A stretch of DNA of 64,000 nucleotides, taken from assembly GCF_014842925.1 (NCBI RefSeq), contig NZ_JACYXJ010000002.1, forward strand, positions 310,001-374,000. Direction: 5' to 3'. The DNA is from Roseibium polysiphoniae (lineage in GTDB: Bacteria > Pseudomonadota > Alphaproteobacteria > Rhizobiales > Stappiaceae). Under the pieces are notes generated by a model. It had not been told where the DNA came from and ran no database searches. It was given only the letters and a program-made list of their open reading frames with translations. The position numbers were made by a program, and so were the translations under genes. Positions 60,737 to 64,000 of this stretch are shown one piece after another (the stretch's first letter is position 1; every line of letters begins with the position of its first letter).

Positions 60737-63700
60737 ATGGGCAGGCAAATCCAGGCAGACAAGGCACAGGGGCGCCGTAGCAGTTGGCCTCGCAGGATTC
60801 TTGTCGCCTCTCTTTTGCTGCTCGTTCTTGGCCTCGGTGCGATCGCATTTGCCGTTCTCAGTGGCCCGGTCCACGTTCCCATGCTGGCGCGCTTCATGGC
60901 GGAACAGGCAAGCCAGGGACCCGCAAAACTTTCCATTGTCGATGCTTCTCTCGATTTCACACATGACGATGGCATTCGTGTGGTCGTGCGTGATGCCCAT
61001 TTACAGCTTGAAGGCGATGTGCCGGTAGAGATTATCCTGCCACGCGTCGAGGCGCCCATTAACGGCACGTCCCTTCTGACCGGAGAGATCAATTTCGTCT
61101 CACTGCAGCTTGATCGACCGAAGATCATTCTGGGGGTGCCCGAGAGCGAGCGGGAACTGCCGGAGATGGCGCACCTCATGGAGGCGATTGATCGGGTGGC
61201 CGATGTTGTCGACAGCGAGTTTGCGCGCCGCGATCTTGCGCGTGTCCATGTCGCCAACGGGGACCTTGAAATCACAGGGGCGCTCGCGCGCTCGTTCAAC
61301 GGCATTGATGCAGAGATCACCCGGCGCGATGACCACAGGATTGACGCGACAGCTCGCGTGGCTGGCCGAGTTGGTCCTTGGGAAATTCAGTTGACGAGAC
61401 GACCTGCCGACCGCGACACGGAACAAAAGCGTCTGGCGGTCCTGTTCAAGGATGTCACACTCGGTGATCTCCTCAGCCCGGAAAGCGAGTTGAAGAGTGG
61501 CAAGGGCATGGGACTGCCGCTGAGCGCCAGGTTCGACAGCCGGTTTGATGAGAACGGTGAATTCCTGTCTGCGAATCTCGTTGGGCGCATCAACGACGGA
61601 TGGTTCCAGATGGGACGCACGTCTGTCCGGTTTGATGACGTTGCCCTGTCGCTGGAATGGCTGCCGGAGGTTCCCGGCATCCGGATCGGGACGTCGCACA
61701 TCATCTATGGCAATACGCAGATCTACTATGATGGTCACATCCAGCCACCGCTGAAGCCAGGCGATGATTGGGACCTTAAGCTTGCGACCGAAAGGGCCCA
61801 GTTCGGGTCGTCGGATATTCCCCTTGCGCCGATTGCAATTGATACATTCCAACTGGCTGGGCGCTATGTTCCAGACGACCGAACTTTCTTTTTCGACGAG
61901 GCCGGCATGATCGCTGGCCCGGCCCAGCTCTTTGCTTCAGGCTCTGTCGAGATTCGTTCGGATGGCCCCTATCTGGCGCTTGCGCTTGAAGGGCAGGACC
62001 TGCCGATAGGGCTTACCAAGCAGGTTTGGCCGATCACGCTGGTTCCGCCGGCCCGGCGCTGGATCATTGATCGTGTTCTGGATGGGCAGGTGGATCATGT
62101 GAGCTTTCAGGGCGCGGTGCGCCCGCCGGCTTTTAATCCGGCCAATCCTGACCCAGGCTGGTCCGGTGATGATATGGGGCTGGAACTGTCGTTTTCAGAC
62201 GCCGAGATTCAGCCTGTGGGCGATGTGCCGAATGTATCGGGAATTTCAGGAACGGTCTCGATTGAGAACGAGGTTCTGACGGTAGATGGTCAGGACGGTG
62301 TGTCCAACGTTGAGGGCGGCGGTACTGTCCTCATGCCCGAAGGGACCTTCAAGATCCTGCGCTTGCGCGAAAGAGACAACAAGCTTGGTGTTCTGGATAT
62401 CAAACTGGACGGTGAGGCTAAGGATATCGCAGAGATCATCGACAGTGATCCTTTTCGCGTGATGCAGCGCGCCGAGGTCGAAACGGACGGTATTTCCGGT
62501 GATGGCGCCATGCGGATCGAGGCGGAATTCGGTTTGCGCAAAAAGATTGATGTTGCGGACATCATCTGGCGGGCCCAGGCAACCTCGAAGAATTTCTCCT
62601 CGAGCAAGCCGATCAAGGGTCACAAGATCGAGCGTGCGGATGTCGAGGTCGACGCCGATCAGACGCAGATCGCCATCGTAGGGAGAGGGGTCCTTGATGG
62701 ACTGCCTGCGGATATCAACTTGCTCCTGCCGCTCGGCGGATCAGGGGTCCAGGCGCGCCAGGGTGTCGTTCTGGATGTCACGGCAGATCAGCTGAAGGAG
62801 CGCGGCATTGATCTGACTGCCTTTCTCAAGGGTTCCATGTTGATGACTGTTGAGGACGTGGACGGGGTCAAGGCCTTTGACGTGGATCTTACCAAGACCA
62901 GCCTTCGGCTGGACGCGCTTGGTTGGGAAAAAGCGCCGGGTGTCCCTGCGACGGCGACCTTCCGGCTTCTCGAAACAGACACGGAGCGCAGAGTTCAGGA
63001 CTTTGAACTGGTTTCCGACGGTGTGGATGTCGCAGGCGCGATGGCGCTTTCGTTGGATGGTGATCTACAGAGTGCATCCTTCTCGAAGTTCCAGCTCCGC
63101 AGCGGTGATGATGCGTCTCTGACGATCACACGTGGTGGCAATGGCCGGTTCAAGATCGCGATGGCCGGTGAAGAGTTTGACGCGCGTGGCCTGATCCGGG
63201 AGGTCGGAAAACCCAAGTCCGGTGCTGGAACCTCCGACTTTTCAAAGGGTTTGGCTGTTACGGCCAATCTTGCGCGGGTGACAGGCTTCAACGGCGTTGG
63301 CATCGAGAAGTTCTCCGGTGTGATCGAGACCGATGCAGAGGGGCTGACGTCGGCAGATGTCACGGGGCTTCTGAATGGGCGGGCGCCCTTCAGTTTTGAA
63401 ATTGACGATGCCACCGGTGGTTCAGGGCGCGTTGCCCAAGGTCTGTTCGAGGATTCGGGCGCGCTTTTGAGATTTCTCGACGTCTATCAGCGCATGCGAG
63501 GCGGTCGGGGGAGTTTGAATGTGGCCATGGCTGATCACACCACCTGGGATGGCACTTTCAGCGCGACCGGCCTTTCGATCACTGAGGACCCGGCTATTCG
63601 CAAGCTGACGGAGCAGAGAAATCTGCTTCAGCGAAAGCAACAGGGATCGGTGGTGGTCGCGACTGGCGGCGGCGGTGTCGGTGAGGCTTCCTTCGATACG

Positions 63701-64000
63701 CTTGACATTGCCTTCACGCGGTCCGGTCAGACACTTACAATCTCCAAAGGCGGGCTGAAGGGTGCCGTGATTGGTGGCACGGTTTCGGGAACCGTGGATC
63801 TTGCGTCACAGACCATGGACCTGAACGGCACCTTTGTTCCGATCTATGCGCTGAACAACATCTTCGCCAATATTCCGCTGCTCGGGTTCGCGCTTGGAGG
63901 CTCGTCCGGGGAGGGGCTGATTGGTGTCACCTACCGCCTGTCGGGTGCGCTTTCGGATCCGGTTCTTTCGGTCAATCCGATCTCGGCAATCGCGCCCGGC
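60737..64000 (+). CDS. AsmA/DUF3971-type large envelope protein (3' end outside window)
   Basis: At least 1088 codons, open to the end of the window. An N-terminal membrane helix (RILVASLLLLVLGLGAIAFA) is followed by a long repetitive beta-rich chain typical of DUF3971/AsmA-like proteins: VHVPMLARFMAEQ, WPITLVPPARRWIIDRVLDG and, near the end, GTVSGTVDLASQTMDLNGTFVPIYALN, which is the AsmA C-terminal signature. Such proteins form bridge-like grooves between membranes and are proposed to move phospholipid. ATG 60737 is preferred; TTG 60698 with a purine-rich upstream stretch is an alternative. Divergent from bcp. Confidence 0.88.
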   Translation, partial: MGRQIQADKAQGRRSSWPRRILVASLLLLVLGLGAIAFAVLSGPVHVPMLARFMAEQASQGPAKLSIVDASLDFTHDDGIRVVVRDAHLQLEGDVPVEIILPRVEAPINGTSLLTGEINFVSLQLDRPKIILGVPESERELPEMAHLMEAIDRVADVVDSEFARRDLARVHVANGDLEITGALARSFNGIDAEITRRDDHRIDATARVAGRVGPWEIQLTRRPADRDTEQKRLAVLFKDVTLGDLLSPESELKSGKGMGLPLSARFDSRFDENGEFLSANLVGRINDGWFQMGRTSVRFDDVALSLEWLPEVPGIRIGTSHIIYGNTQIYYDGHIQPPLKPGDDWDLKLATERAQFGSSDIPLAPIAIDTFQLAGRYVPDDRTFFFDEAGMIAGPAQLFASGSVEIRSDGPYLALALEGQDLPIGLTKQVWPITLVPPARRWIIDRVLDGQVDHVSFQGAVRPPAFNPANPDPGWSGDDMGLELSFSDAEIQPVGDVPNVSGISGTVSIENEVLTVDGQDGVSNVEGGGTVLMPEGTFKILRLRERDNKLGVLDIKLDGEAKDIAEIIDSDPFRVMQRAEVETDGISGDGAMRIEAEFGLRKKIDVADIIWRAQATSKNFSSSKPIKGHKIERADVEVDADQTQIAIVGRGVLDGLPADINLLLPLGGSGVQARQGVVLDVTADQLKERGIDLTAFLKGSMLMTVEDVDGVKAFDVDLTKTSLRLDALGWEKAPGVPATATFRLLETDTERRVQDFELVSDGVDVAGAMALSLDGDLQSASFSKFQLRSGDDASLTITRGGNGRFKIAMAGEEFDARGLIREVGKPKSGAGTSDFSKGLAVTANLARVTGFNGVGIEKFSGVIETDAEGLTSADVTGLLNGRAPFSFEIDDATGGSGRVAQGLFEDSGALLRFLDVYQRMRGGRGSLNVAMADHTTWDGTFSATGLSITEDPAIRKLTEQRNLLQRKQQGSVVVATGGGGVGEASFDTLDIAFTRSGQTLTISKGGLKGAVIGGTVSGTVDLASQTMDLNGTFVPIYALNNIFANIPLLGFALGGSSGEGLIGVTYRLSGALSDPVLSVNPISAIAPG

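Overview
This window is chromosomal DNA of an alphaproteobacterium. The gene content and order (aapJQMP, pcm-tolC-popZ-valS, dsbA-accB-accC-aat, RNase E next to an AmiC-type amidase, PBP1a and prfB) point to Hyphomicrobiales (Rhizobiales). A marine Stappiaceae member (Labrenzia/Roseibium type) is my best guess; the taxon is an inference from synteny. GC looks like roughly 58-60% throughout. I see no insertion sequence, prophage, CRISPR array or rRNA. The gene that looks most like an acquisition is 42037-43281.

Layout. 1-3734: general L-amino-acid ABC transporter aapJ(3' end)-Q-M-P, with intercistronic hairpins and a terminator. 3853-9306: META-domain protein, then a minus-strand run cysK-cls-lysE-alaX-sseA. 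9516-14666: a compact module of a ChrR-like cupin protein and an SDR (plus strand) facing a CFA synthase-DUF1365-FAD oxidoreductase operon (minus strand). Both transcription units are preceded by the same TGATCC-N18-TAA element, typical of ChrR-partnered sigma factors, but no sigma gene is present. 14758-18731: an exported protein of unknown function and a multi-PAS protein with a degenerate GGDEF domain. 18762-22132: TonB-ExbD-ExbD-ExbB operon with a candidate iron operator. 22402-22477: tRNA-Asn. 22850-33847: aerobic cobalamin biosynthesis (riboswitch, cobP, cobW, cobN, cobO, yrhK-like, cobQ; opposite strand cobC, cobD, DUF938). 34025-34098: tRNA-Cys. 34353-41223: pcm, tolC, popZ, DUF1284, valS. 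41336-45840: DUF2155, an unrecognised 414-residue protein behind a nested hairpin, aat, accC, accB. 46136-49736: DsbA-like protein, M48/TPR protease, aminotransferase. 49810-58358: rne, amiC, mrcA and prfB with its programmed frameshift. 58431-64000: M23 endopeptidase, Bcp peroxiredoxin and an AsmA/DUF3971-type giant protein that runs off the end.

How the genes work together: most of the window is housekeeping (translation, fatty-acid initiation, envelope growth, RNA decay). Three coherent systems stand out: import of amino acids, iron-regulated TonB energisation next to B12 synthesis, and a lipid-modifying stress module. The most interesting points are the sigma-less ChrR module with lost zinc ligands, an ExbD pair in which one copy has Asn for the key membrane Asp, a GGDEF domain with a lost active site but a kept I-site motif, and the inserted 414-residue protein whose ribosome-binding site lies in a stem.
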